DNA of 27,188 nucleotides, taken from assembly GCA_030621685.1 (NCBI GenBank), contig JAUXHF010000002.1:1-27188 (forward strand). Reading direction: 5' to 3'. The notes beneath the pieces were generated by a model. That model was given only the letters and a program-made list of their open reading frames with translations, was not told where the DNA came from and made no database searches. The translations under genes were made by a program, and so were the position numbers. The DNA is from Spirochaetota bacterium (GTDB taxonomy: Bacteria > Spirochaetota > UBA12135 > COTS27). Below are positions 16,370 to 24,184 of this stretch, one piece after another. Each line of letters opens with the position of its first letter. Position 1 is the stretch's first letter.

Positions 16370-17545
16370 ATGAACATAGGATTATTGAGGCTGCCGCTGC
16401 TTTTTATAGCTACTTTTTTCCTGATAGCAGGATGGGTGTATGCTGAGGAAGCTAGCATGAATGATGCGGCTATGAGCGCCGAAGAGCATAACGGCATGCC
16501 CCAAGAAACAGAAAATTCTGATACAAAAGAAAAGAATATGAGCGCCGAAGAGCATAACGGCATGCTACAAGAAACAGAAAATCCTGATACAGAAGAAAAG
16601 AGTATGAGCGCCGAAGAGCATAACGGCATGCTACAAGAAACAGAAAATCCTGATACAAAAGAAACGCTTCATACAGACCTGAAGCCTAAGAGCGAACAGC
16701 TAGCACGTAAAGAATATGGCGAGTTTGGCGTTCGTGTGAATGTGGGACGTGACTTAGAAGAGGTTGGCATCAAAGAAAAACTAGGCCATACCCTGCCTTT
16801 ATCGGCTGTGTTTACAAACCATGCTGGCGAGGTTTTTCCGCTAAGCAAATATTTTAACGCTGAAGTGAATAAGCCAGTATTGTTGAGCTTTTACTATGCC
16901 AAGTGTGCCTCACTTTGTCAGTTTGTTTTGAATGAAGAACATGAAATGCTGAAAAAATTACCCATGAAAATGGGAGAAGAGTATCAGGCCATTTCGGTAT
17001 CTTTCGACCCCAGAGATACCGTAGCCGATATCAAGGTGCTTAAGGGAAAATATAGCCTTAGTGATACCGCAGCAGCTAATAATAGGGAAGGAGAATATTC
17101 TTTGAATGCCGATGATAACTGGGTGTTCCTTCGCTCTGACTTGGCTAATATTCAGCGCTTAACCTCGGCGCTTGGGTTTTTTTATGATTTTATTGAACGT
17201 AGCGGAGAGTTCGCCCATACAGCGGCTATCTATGTTATTACGCCCAAGGGGAAAATATCGAAATACTTCTATGGCTTAAACTACCCGGCTTTCGATGTGA
17301 AAATGTCACTTATCGAAGCGAAGGCAGAGAAAACTATAACGACCATGGACAGAGTGCTTCTGTATTGCTATCGCTATGATGATGAGGCTGGCGGCTACGT
17401 CTTATATGCATGGAATATGATGCGCATAGCTGGTGTTCTTATTGTTTGTTTTTTGGGGGTATTGTTTTTTTTCATGATGCGGGTAGAACGGAAACGAAAA
17501 AAAGAATTAACCTCTACGCTTTCTAATGAAGCCCCTATGGTTTGA
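16370..17545 (+). CDS. SCO1/SenC-type copper chaperone with N-terminal 22-residue repeats
   Basis: The protein has 391 residues. A signal peptide (1 to about 25, ending GWVYA) is followed by three near-identical 22-residue repeats beginning MSAEEHNGM (35-100). The SCO thioredoxin-like domain (about 125-325) has the copper ligands Cys179 and Cys183 (KCASLC) and His283 (EFAHTAA). A C-terminal span (about 348-370) is followed by basic residues, so the protein is anchored on the inner membrane. SCO proteins deliver copper to the CuA site of oxidase subunit II, which is encoded next. The acidic repeats contain Met and His, possible weak copper ligands. The repeat insert is not a standard part of the family. 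Confidence 0.92.
   Translation: MNIGLLRLPLLFIATFFLIAGWVYAEEASMNDAAMSAEEHNGMPQETENSDTKEKNMSAEEHNGMLQETENPDTEEKSMSAEEHNGMLQETENPDTKETLHTDLKPKSEQLARKEYGEFGVRVNVGRDLEEVGIKEKLGHTLPLSAVFTNHAGEVFPLSKYFNAEVNKPVLLSFYYAKCASLCQFVLNEEHEMLKKLPMKMGEEYQAISVSFDPRDTVADIKVLKGKYSLSDTAAANNREGEYSLNADDNWVFLRSDLANIQRLTSALGFFYDFIERSGEFAHTAAIYVITPKGKISKYFYGLNYPAFDVKMSLIEAKAEKTITTMDRVLLYCYRYDDEAGGYVLYAWNMMRIAGVLIVCFLGVLFFFMMRVERKRKKELTSTLSNEAPMV
16472..16669 (+). repeat. Three in-frame 66-bp tandem repeats in the SCO gene
   Basis: Units start at 16472, 16538 and 16604, each ATGAGCGCCGAAGAGCATAA with few differences. The 66-bp period keeps the frame and gives 22-residue units (MSAEEHNGM-QETEN-DT-E). The near-identity of DNA as well as protein points to recent expansion. 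Copy number may vary between strains. Confidence 0.95.
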
Positions 17546-17687
17546 AAAAAAACTAAAGAAAGTAAGCGGTTTGTAAGCTGGTGCTTGATGGAAGGAAACG
17601 AAATACAGTGCCTAGCCCCTAAAAACAAAAGAAGCAAGGCCACAAAGCAAATTAAGTTAGACAGGAACAAGGATTAAAATAAAAATT

Positions 17688-18644
17688 ATGGATGCACAAT
17701 CCCTAACTGAAACAGGAACTTTTTTCTTTCCTAAGGCGGTAAACGAGTACGCGCGGGAGCATGATTTCTTGCATTATATGATAACATGGGGCGGCGTTTT
17801 CATTTTTGTTGCTGTAGTGGGAGTAATGTTGTATTTCATTATTCGTTATCGCTACCATCCAGATACAAACCCCATTGCTAAAAAGCAAGTTATCCATAAT
17901 CTGAAACTTGAAATTACATGGACCATTGTCCCTACCGTCATCGTGATGGCTATTTTCCTTTGGGGCGCTAAGGATTATCTTGAGGGCAACGTTGCTAAGC
18001 AAGGTGCTTTAGAATATCAAGTCATTGGCCAGAAATGGAGCTGGGTATTCTTTTATAAAGAAGGATTTAAAACAGCTAGTGAGCTTACTATTCCAGTGTC
18101 TAAGCCGGTTAGGCTTCTTATGACATCGAAAGATGTGATACATAGTTTCTATGTTCCCAATATTCGCCTGAAGCGAGATGTTGTGCCTAATAGGTATACG
18201 GTTCTAAGTTTTCAAATAGACGAAGTGGGCACGTATCAAGTTTTTTGCACTGAATATTGCGGAGATGAACATTCAAGTATGTGGGCAAAAATTAACGTTG
18301 TTGATGATGCCTCGTATGATGTTTTTGTTGCCACAGCAGTGGAGCAGGTGAACATTCCTCCGGTAGAACTTGGTGAGAAGCTCTATCGTTCTTACGGCTG
18401 TAACGCCTGCCATACCCTAGATGGAGGGGAATTGGTAGGCCCTTCTTGGCAAGGGCTATTGGGCAAAAAGCGAGAGTTTACTGATGGCAGCAGTCTCGTG
18501 GCCGATGAAGATTATATTTACACCTCTATGCTGACTCCTTGGAATCAGATAGTAAGTGGCTATAATAATGTTATGCCTTCTTTTGCCTACCTTAGTGATA
18601 AAGAATTAAGCGGACTTATAGAATACATTAAGACTATTAAATAA
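17688..18644 (+). CDS. ctaC: caa3-type cytochrome c oxidase subunit II with fused cytochrome c domain
   Basis: The protein has 318 residues. Two N-terminal spans (about 30-52 and 72-92) anchor the subunit. The CuA domain has His152 (DVIHSFYVP) and the cluster CTEYCGDEHSSM, giving Cys187, Glu189, Cys191, His195 and Met198. All expected CuA ligands are present. A C-terminal class I cytochrome c domain carries CNACH (238-242) and Met296 (VMPSFAYL). The fused haem c makes this a caa3 oxidase that can accept electrons directly from ACIII. It lacks an obvious cleaved signal peptide. It follows the SCO gene after 142 bases. Confidence 0.96.
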   Translation: MDAQSLTETGTFFFPKAVNEYAREHDFLHYMITWGGVFIFVAVVGVMLYFIIRYRYHPDTNPIAKKQVIHNLKLEITWTIVPTVIVMAIFLWGAKDYLEGNVAKQGALEYQVIGQKWSWVFFYKEGFKTASELTIPVSKPVRLLMTSKDVIHSFYVPNIRLKRDVVPNRYTVLSFQIDEVGTYQVFCTEYCGDEHSSMWAKINVVDDASYDVFVATAVEQVNIPPVELGEKLYRSYGCNACHTLDGGELVGPSWQGLLGKKREFTDGSSLVADEDYIYTSMLTPWNQIVSGYNNVMPSFAYLSDKELSGLIEYIKTIK

Positions 18645-18754
18645 ACTTAAGCTATAAGCATAAAGAGATAAAGCAAGAGTAAGGGCCCTTTATATTTTAT
18701 ACTCGGGGCATTAAAATTTACTGGTTATTAAAAACAATATTTAAGGATGAGAAT

Positions 18755-20434
18755 ATGAAAATACAAGAATCGTTAGCCTTAGCCGAAGAAGAGGTAAATT
18801 ATCTTTCTCCGGGAAAACATCAGGGCATATGGGTTTTCCTGAAGACATGGGCGCTGACTGTTGATCATAAGCGAATTGGGATTATGTATTTTATTGCTGT
18901 GATAATCTCGTTTTTCGTGGGGGGTTCTTTTGCTCTTTTAATTCGCTTAGAGTTGCTATCGCCGGCGCAGATACTGTATACGGCAGCGCAATATAATGCG
19001 GTGTTCAGCGCGCATGGGATTATCATGATTTTCTTATTTATAGTTCCTTCCATTCCTGCTACCATAGGAAATTTTGTACTCCCTTTGCATATAGGGGCTA
19101 AGGATGTTGCCTTTCCTAGGCTGAATTTAGCCAGTTTGTATCTTTATTTGATTGGCGGGGGCATTGCCAGTGTGGCCATGATTTTGGGAAGAGTAGATAC
19201 GGGTTGGACTTTTTACTTACCCTATGCCATCACCAGCGAAACGGCGGTATTGTTTGTTGGCGTTGGTTTATTTATTGCTGGTTTTTCTTCTATTCTTACG
19301 GGGCTAAATTTCATGGTGACCATTCATAAATTGCGTGCCCCAGGCATGACTTGGATGAAAATGCCGCTGATGGTTTGGGCTTTGTACTCTACTTCTATTA
19401 TTCAGGTATTAGCCACGCCGGTTATTGCGATTACGCTGTTATTGCTTCTAGCAGAGAAGCTTTTAGGCGTGGGCATATTCTCTGCCGACTTAGGGGGCGA
19501 TCCTGTATTGTTCGAACACTTTTTTTGGTTTTACTCGCATCCTGTGGTGTATGTCATGATTCTGCCAGCCATGGGCATTATGAGTGAGCTGATCACGACT
19601 TTCTCGCAGCGCAATATTTTTGGTTATAAATTTGTTGCTTTCTCATCTTTAGCCATTGCGCTTATTTCTTTCTTAGTATGGGGGCATCATTTATTTGTTT
19701 CGGGGCAATCGGCCTATGTTAATATTTTATTTTCTTTTCTTACTTTTTTAGTGGGCATTCCCTCGGCTGTGAAACTCTTTAACTGGACGGCTACGTTGTA
19801 TAAGGGTTCTATACGCTGGCGGTCGCCGTTTCTTTGGGCCTTTGCTTTTATGGTTTTTTTCGCCATAGGCGGTCTTACGGGTATTATTTTGGGGCTTCTT
19901 CCCTTAGACATCCATCTCCATGATACGTATTATATAGTTGCTCATTTCCACTATACTATGGTGGGCGGAACGGTGGTTGCTTTCATTGGCGGCATTCATT
20001 TTTGGTGGCCTAAGATGTTTGGCAAATTGTATAGCGAGTTTATGGCACATATTGCTTTTTGGATATTCTTTGTTGGCTTTAATCTTAGTTTCTTGCCGCA
20101 GTTTGTGGCTGGCTCTAAGGGCATGCCTCGAAGGTATTACACCTATCTTGAAGAATTTACTATTTATCATCAACTTTCAACCTTTGGTTCTTGGCTTATT
20201 GCCTTAAGCATAATTATGATGTTTAGTTATTTTGTAGCCTCTTTGATGAACGGCGAGAAAGCTCCGATGAACCCTTGGGGAGGGAAGACCTTAGAATGGA
20301 CGGCGGTGAAATCGCCTCCCGATGAGCATAATTTTGAACGGGTACCTGTTATTACGCATGGCCCTTATAACTATGAAAGCGAAGAAGAAAATCTGGCGAA
20401 ACAAAACAGGCAAAAAAATAGAGGTGCAAGCTGA
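18755..20434 (+). CDS. ctaD: Cytochrome c oxidase subunit I, A2-type haem-copper oxidase
   Basis: The protein has 559 residues with about 12 spans. Haem and copper ligands are visible: His87 (SAHGIIM), His262 with cross-linked Tyr266 (FYSHPVVY), His311-His312 (WGHHLF), and His397 and His399 (AHFHYT). The usual Glu of HPEVY is replaced by Val, and the preceding residues are Tyr260-Ser261. This is the YS signature of A2-type enzymes such as those of Thermus or Rhodothermus. Oxygen is reduced to water here with proton pumping. AAGGATGAG lies just before the start. The stop codon is inside an 8-nt tandem repeat. Confidence 0.97.
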   Translation: MKIQESLALAEEEVNYLSPGKHQGIWVFLKTWALTVDHKRIGIMYFIAVIISFFVGGSFALLIRLELLSPAQILYTAAQYNAVFSAHGIIMIFLFIVPSIPATIGNFVLPLHIGAKDVAFPRLNLASLYLYLIGGGIASVAMILGRVDTGWTFYLPYAITSETAVLFVGVGLFIAGFSSILTGLNFMVTIHKLRAPGMTWMKMPLMVWALYSTSIIQVLATPVIAITLLLLLAEKLLGVGIFSADLGGDPVLFEHFFWFYSHPVVYVMILPAMGIMSELITTFSQRNIFGYKFVAFSSLAIALISFLVWGHHLFVSGQSAYVNILFSFLTFLVGIPSAVKLFNWTATLYKGSIRWRSPFLWAFAFMVFFAIGGLTGIILGLLPLDIHLHDTYYIVAHFHYTMVGGTVVAFIGGIHFWWPKMFGKLYSEFMAHIAFWIFFVGFNLSFLPQFVAGSKGMPRRYYTYLEEFTIYHQLSTFGSWLIALSIIMMFSYFVASLMNGEKAPMNPWGGKTLEWTAVKSPPDEHNFERVPVITHGPYNYESEEENLAKQNRQKNRGAS

Positions 20435-20468
20435 TAAGCTGATAAGCTGATAAGCTGATGAGCAGATA
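20429..20468 (+). repeat. 8-nt tandem repeat across the ctaD stop codon
   Basis: There are five units: AGCTGATA three times, then AGCTGATG and AGCAGATA. The first unit contains the last codon and the TGA stop of subunit I (20432-20434). Further in-frame or out-of-frame stops recur in the units. It ends about 38 bases before the subunit III start. Confidence 0.9.
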
Positions 20469-20506
20469 AGGGTTACCTTGCTATAAAATCTCGGAAAATA
20501 TATACT

Positions 20507-21205
20507 ATGAGCGACGATACAGCAGCCGTTATTGTTAAGAGTCCCAAGGGCTTTACTGACCACAAAGTGGGGCATCATTTCCAAACAGCCGATCAAGAAT
20601 TCTCATCGGCGTATATTGGAACATGGCTTTTTTTAGCGCAAGAGGTCTTATTTTTCTCGGCTCTCTTTGTGGCCTATGCCATGTTCAGAAATCTTTATCC
20701 GGAGGTATTTGCTTACGGCTCTAGTGTGTTAGATTGGAAATTAGGCGCTGTGAATACCTTAGTATTGCTGTTTTCTAGTTTCACCATGGCCATGGGCATT
20801 CGTAGCGTGCAAACCAATAAGATGAAAGCTGCTTTTATCTTTCTCAGCTTTACTTTTATATGTGGTCTTATTTTTATGACCGTAAAATATTTTGAGTATG
20901 CACATAAAATTGCTGAAGGCACGCTTCCTTATGATTTTTTTAATAGTGAAATTTCGCTAGAAACTTTTTCCAATGTAGCGGGCATAGAAAACCTGCCGCT
21001 TTTCTATGGGCTTTACTTTGTTTTCACAGGCATTCACGGCATTCATGTCTTAATTGGCATGGGCTTAATTATGTGGATGATAGTAAAGGTTCGCAGAAAA
21101 ACTTTGTTTGCTGGCTACTATACGCCTGTAGAGATGATAGGTCTTTACTGGCATCTTGTGGATGTTGTTTGGATCTTTCTTTTTCCATTACTCTATCTTG
21201 TTTAA
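20507..21205 (+). CDS. ctaE: Cytochrome c oxidase subunit III
   Basis: The protein has 232 residues, with a hydrophilic N-terminus (about 35 residues) and then five spans, the short bacterial form of subunit III. Family features are YIGTWLFLAQEVLFFSALF near the start, FVFTGIHGIHVLIGMG in the middle and WHLVDVVWIFLFPLLYL at the end. It has no redox centre; it stabilises subunit I. It sits between subunits I and IV in the usual order. Confidence 0.95.
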   Translation: MSDDTAAVIVKSPKGFTDHKVGHHFQTADQEFSSAYIGTWLFLAQEVLFFSALFVAYAMFRNLYPEVFAYGSSVLDWKLGAVNTLVLLFSSFTMAMGIRSVQTNKMKAAFIFLSFTFICGLIFMTVKYFEYAHKIAEGTLPYDFFNSEISLETFSNVAGIENLPLFYGLYFVFTGIHGIHVLIGMGLIMWMIVKVRRKTLFAGYYTPVEMIGLYWHLVDVVWIFLFPLLYLV

Positions 21206-21274
21206 CAGGCATTGGCTGGTCTTTTTACTTTACTTAGCCGAAAAAATTTTTATATCAAATAAAAGGATTCGTTC

Positions 21275-21778
21275 ATGAGCGAACATAAAATTATTCCAAT
21301 TAAGTATTATCTGGGTGTTTTCTCTGCCCTTGTGTTGCTTACCATCATCACTGTTTACACGGCAAAATTTGTTGACTTAGGCTCACTGAACTTTGTTTTG
21401 GCTATGTTTATTGCCTTAGTAAAGGTCACGCTGGTAGGCTCTATTTTTATGGGCCTGCTTTGGGAAAAAAATCTTTTTCCCTTAATTTTCTTAGCCTTTA
21501 GTTTTATAATATTTGCTTTGTTTGTTAGTGTATCGGTGCTTGATACGTCTTCTCGTAGCTCGCTGTATGCCATAGAGTCAATTTACAATCGTAATGATAG
21601 CCGAACTCCGATAAAGATAGATAGAGAAGGACTGCTTTCAGAAAACGATGGCAAAATTTTCCGGCCTCGTTCAGAAATTATAGAACTAAAAGAACAAATC
21701 CAGCGCGATGGCATAGAGGCCGTGCTAAAAGAGATTCAGGAAAAGAAAGAAGCCCAAAATAAAGAAGCCCCTGAGTAA
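21275..21778 (+). CDS. ctaF: Cytochrome c oxidase subunit IV (prokaryotic type), extended C-terminus
   Basis: The protein has 167 residues. Three spans (about 10-30, 36-58 and 64-88) match the small bacterial subunit IV: KYYLGVFSALVLLTIITVY, then FIALVKVTLVGSIFMGLLWE. A hydrophilic tail of about 75 residues follows and is longer than in most members. It is charged and helical, ending QEKKEAQNKEAPE. AAAGGA precedes the ATG by 7 bases. It is the last gene of the oxidase run; the stop codon begins a 12-nt repeat. Confidence 0.88.
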   Translation: MSEHKIIPIKYYLGVFSALVLLTIITVYTAKFVDLGSLNFVLAMFIALVKVTLVGSIFMGLLWEKNLFPLIFLAFSFIIFALFVSVSVLDTSSRSSLYAIESIYNRNDSRTPIKIDREGLLSENDGKIFRPRSEIIELKEQIQRDGIEAVLKEIQEKKEAQNKEAPE

Positions 21779-21811
21779 TCAGATCACTAATCAGCTTACT
21801 AATCAGCCGCT
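21776..21811 (+). repeat. 12-nt tandem repeat starting at the ctaF stop codon
   Basis: There are three units: TAATCAGATCAC, TAATCAGCTTAC and TAATCAGCCGCT. The first TAA is the stop codon of subunit IV. Confidence 0.88.
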
Positions 21812-21905
21812 ACTTTTAGCCCCTGTTATATAAGCCAAGCTACCTACAAGTTTTTAGCCCGTGCGCTAGCCAAGCTTAAGTTATAAGGCTAAGGCTTTTA
21901 ATACC

Positions 21906-21989
21906 TAGCGGAGAAGGGACTCGAACCCTTACAAAGTCACCTTCGGTGGATTTTGAATCCACTGCGTCTACCAATTTCGCCACTCCGCC
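21906..21989 (-). tRNA. tRNA-Leu, anticodon CAA
   Basis: The reverse complement folds as a class II tRNA. The acceptor strand is GGCGGAG, followed by the D arm (GGCGAAATTGGTAGACGC) and an anticodon stem GTGGA/TCCAC with loop TTCAAAA (anticodon CAA). The variable arm is GAAG-GTGA-CTTT, and the T arm AAGGG-TTCGAGT-CCCTT closes with CTCCGCT and discriminator A. It reads UUG codons. CCA is not encoded. The first acceptor pair is G1-U72, a wobble. Confidence 0.95.
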
Positions 21990-22112
21990 CTAAGCTTTTT
22001 CTTCCTTTGCTTTGATGAGGAAGATTCTTGTTAAAAGCATAAAACTATAAAGCTATAAAACTTTCTTTAAAGCATGGCTTAGCTTCTAACTATAATAGTT
22101 TATGATATAGTG

Positions 22113-22118
22113 TATAAT
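22113..22118 (+). promoter_or_regulatory. Possible -10 box of the exporter gene
   Basis: TATAAT lies 40 bases before the ATG at 22159. No good -35 box is seen at the usual distance, and the region is AT-rich, so the call is weak. Confidence 0.3.
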
Positions 22119-22158
22119 GCTTTAAGGAATAAAAACGGGTAATTTTGTTGAGATTTTT

Positions 22159-22845
22159 ATGGAAGAGATTTTTTTTGTATTTGTGATTAATTTTCTTGGG
22201 ATGGCATTGCCGGGGCCAGATTTTCTTATTGTGCTTCGTAGTTCTCTTATTCGTTCTAAGAGCTATGTTTTGCGTGTAGTCTTTGGGATAGGCTTGGGAT
22301 TAGCTTTTCATGTCTTAATTATGTTATTAGCTGTAGAAACGCTTGCTAAGCTTTCCAATTTAGTTTTTCTTTGTATTCAAATAGTGGGTAGTGGCTATCT
22401 TTTATTTTTAGCCTCGAAACTGCTTTTTCCTAGTAAAAAAGAACAGGCGAAAATGCTGGAGCTTACCTCGCTAGAGAAAAATTTTGATACCTTAAAGGAA
22501 CAAGGGAAGCCGGGCATAAAAGAAGCTAGCTTAGCCAGAGAGCCGTTCTTGGGGGCTTTTCTAGAGGGCTTTCTTTGTAATATTCTTAACGTGAAAGCTA
22601 TATTTTTTTTCTTAAGTTTATTCTCTCAAATAGTTCCGGCTACGGGGCTTAGCCAAGGCCTAAAGCTAGTGTATATAATTGGCATTCCGCTTTTAGGAAT
22701 AGCTTGGTTTTCATGGCTAGCATGGGTTTTATATTTACCGATATTTAGAAAATACATGCTTCGTTTCCAAGGTACTCTTATGAGAGTTATGGGAATCTTC
22801 ATAGTTGCCTTTGCTTTTTTTACGGTATATTCCACGTTTTTTTAA
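22159..22845 (+). CDS. LysE/RhtB-family amino-acid exporter
   Basis: The protein has 228 residues with about six spans. The N-terminus has the family signature NFLGMALPGPDFLIVLRSSL and then FGIGLGLAFHVLIM. A hydrophilic loop of about 40 residues (95-130) is somewhat longer than usual, followed by GAFLEGFLCNILNVKAIFFFLSLF, which matches the second conserved region. These carriers export amino acids or related small molecules; the substrate cannot be predicted. It is a lone gene between tRNA-Leu and truA, convergent with truA. Its TAA stop begins a 28-nt tandem duplication. Confidence 0.9.
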   Translation: MEEIFFVFVINFLGMALPGPDFLIVLRSSLIRSKSYVLRVVFGIGLGLAFHVLIMLLAVETLAKLSNLVFLCIQIVGSGYLLFLASKLLFPSKKEQAKMLELTSLEKNFDTLKEQGKPGIKEASLAREPFLGAFLEGFLCNILNVKAIFFFLSLFSQIVPATGLSQGLKLVYIIGIPLLGIAWFSWLAWVLYLPIFRKYMLRFQGTLMRVMGIFIVAFAFFTVYSTFF

Positions 22846-22898
22846 GCTTGTTTGAGCAGGCTAATTCAAGTAAGCTTGTTTGAGCAGGCTAATTCCAA
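22843..22898. repeat. 28-nt tandem duplication between convergent exporter and truA genes
   Basis: TAAGCTTGTTTGAGCAGGCT plus eight more bases is repeated at 22843-22870 and 22871-22898, differing only in the last few bases. The first unit begins with the exporter stop codon. The second unit supplies the truA stop codon on the other strand (22889-22891). Each unit can form a small stem, GCTTG-TTTGAG-CAGGC, so it may act as a weak bidirectional terminator. Confidence 0.88.
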
Positions 22899-23767
22899 TT
22901 AAGTGTTTTTTCGCTTAAGAAAATAGGCGTATAATATACTTTGCGTAAACTTAAAGCGGAGGCCTTAGCACGGGCTTTGGCTAGGCAAGGGTTTTTAGCC
23001 TTAAGCATGGTTTGCACATAGCTGGGGTCAATGTTTTTTTTGTACAGCGCCAAGGTATTTCCGATGATGGAACGAACCATGCCCTGCAAGAAAGCATTGG
23101 CATACATATCGATGAAGAAATAAGGCGGCGAGCGTAGCAAGTCTATGGCGTATATTCGGCGATGTTTATTGAGGCTGTTTTCTCCAGCCGAGCAGAAGCT
23201 TGTGAAATCATGTTCGCCTTCAAAATGCTGAAAGTAGCTTCTCAGCCGTTTTTCATCGAGGTTCTTGGGAAGGCAGCTAAGCGTACTGGCAAGCAAGTTT
23301 CCTTCTAGGGGGTCTTTTTCTTTATTGCTTAATCTATAGCGGTACAAACGAACAGTAGCAGAAAACCTTGGGTGAAATTCTATAGTTTTGCTGATTTCGT
23401 TTTTTTTGCCTTTCTGGAATCCGGCAAGGGCAGAGAGCTTGCTGGCTGTTTGGGCATGCAGCACCTGAATATCGGCTGGCAAATATCTGTTAAGAATGCT
23501 GGGAAGTTTATGTGTAGCTATTTTTGTAGATAGCAAGTAGGGCGCCTTAAAAAGAAAACGCAGCTCATCGGCGGAGACTAACCTATCGGTTCTTCCTGCA
23601 GCCGATGTCTCTATGGCCTGCCTGTACAGGCGGCTAAGCGCCTTTTCCAGTACGTTTTGAATTCCCGGATTGCTGGTAGTTTTTTGTCGCTGAAGCCCAT
23701 AATAATTTAGCCCGGAGTAGGCGAGGCTAAGGATAATCGGCTGTTGCTTGTGGGTCTGTGAGGTCAT
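22889..23767 (-). CDS. truA: tRNA pseudouridine(38-40) synthase TruA
   Basis: The protein has 292 residues. It starts with the TruA beta strand (IILSLAYSGLNYYGLQRQ) and the catalytic motif SAAGRTD with Asp61. Later come RLYRYRLSN, FEGEHDFTSFCSAG and FLQGMVRSIIGNTLALYKK, all in the family order. It isomerises uridines in the anticodon stem-loop of many tRNAs. It is slightly longer than E. coli TruA, with an insert at about 112-128 (GFQKGKKNEISKTIEF). Its 5' part and leader are duplicated directly upstream in a decayed copy. Confidence 0.95.
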   Translation of the reverse strand: MTSQTHKQQPIILSLAYSGLNYYGLQRQKTTSNPGIQNVLEKALSRLYRQAIETSAAGRTDRLVSADELRFLFKAPYLLSTKIATHKLPSILNRYLPADIQVLHAQTASKLSALAGFQKGKKNEISKTIEFHPRFSATVRLYRYRLSNKEKDPLEGNLLASTLSCLPKNLDEKRLRSYFQHFEGEHDFTSFCSAGENSLNKHRRIYAIDLLRSPPYFFIDMYANAFLQGMVRSIIGNTLALYKKNIDPSYVQTMLKAKNPCLAKARAKASALSLRKVYYTPIFLSEKTLNWN

Positions 23768-24184
23768 ACGTTTAGCGTAAAGGGTTTAGGATTAGGGTTA
23801 GGCCAGAAAAAGCAAGAGTTTAAGACTTAGACCTATATACTATAGGTTTTTCTCGCAGCCAATGTCTCTATATTCTTTATATTCTCTATGGCCTGCCTGT
23901 AAAGGCGGCTAAGCGCCTTTATCCTTTACCAGTAAGTATATATATTTTGAATTCCCGCGGATATGCGCTTGCGCTGGTAGTTTTTTGTTGCTGAAGCTCA
24001 TAATAATTTAGCTCGGGGTAGGCGAGGCTAAGGATAATCAGCTGTTGCTTGCGGGCCTGTGAGGTCATAGGTTTAGCGTGAAAGGTTAGGGTTAGAGTTA
24101 GACCAGAAAAAGCAGGGGTAAGCTTAGGCGCACATTTAAAATTTAGAATTTATTTACTGCAGAGCTATAATTTTGAGCATGGAT
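23768..24184. other. Region upstream of truA, mostly its decayed copy
   Basis: This holds the truA leader, including the TTAGG-like stretch GGTTTAGGATTAGGGTTAGG at 23783-23802, then the duplicated truA 5' fragment and its leader copy to about 24120. Nothing else is recognised. Confidence 0.7.
23845..24068 (-). pseudogene. Decayed duplicate of the truA 5' end
   Basis: Read from ATG at 24068, the first residues are MTSQARKQQLIILSLAYPEL, against MTSQTHKQQPIILSLAYSGL in truA. After about 32 codons a 16-nt insertion (around 23954-23970) breaks the match. The frame then stops at TAA (23919-23921) after 49 codons. Similarity resumes to the point matching AGRT of the catalytic loop and ends there. 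Small ATTCTTTAT/ATTCTCTAT duplications have also crept in. The leader upstream is duplicated as well (24069-24120 against 23768-23820). No function is expected, though the copied leader could still be transcribed. Confidence 0.9.

Larger units (their letters stand above)
21779..22158. other. 380-base region around tRNA-Leu
   Basis: Besides the 12-nt repeat and the minus-strand tRNA gene, it holds no reading frame of note. The part after 21990 must contain the tRNA promoter (minus strand) and the exporter promoter (plus strand). Confidence 0.6.

Noticed and set aside
23783..23802. Telomere-like TTAGGG-type repeat
   Set aside because: Only about three degenerate hexamers in a truA leader; too short, and it is shared with the duplicated leader.
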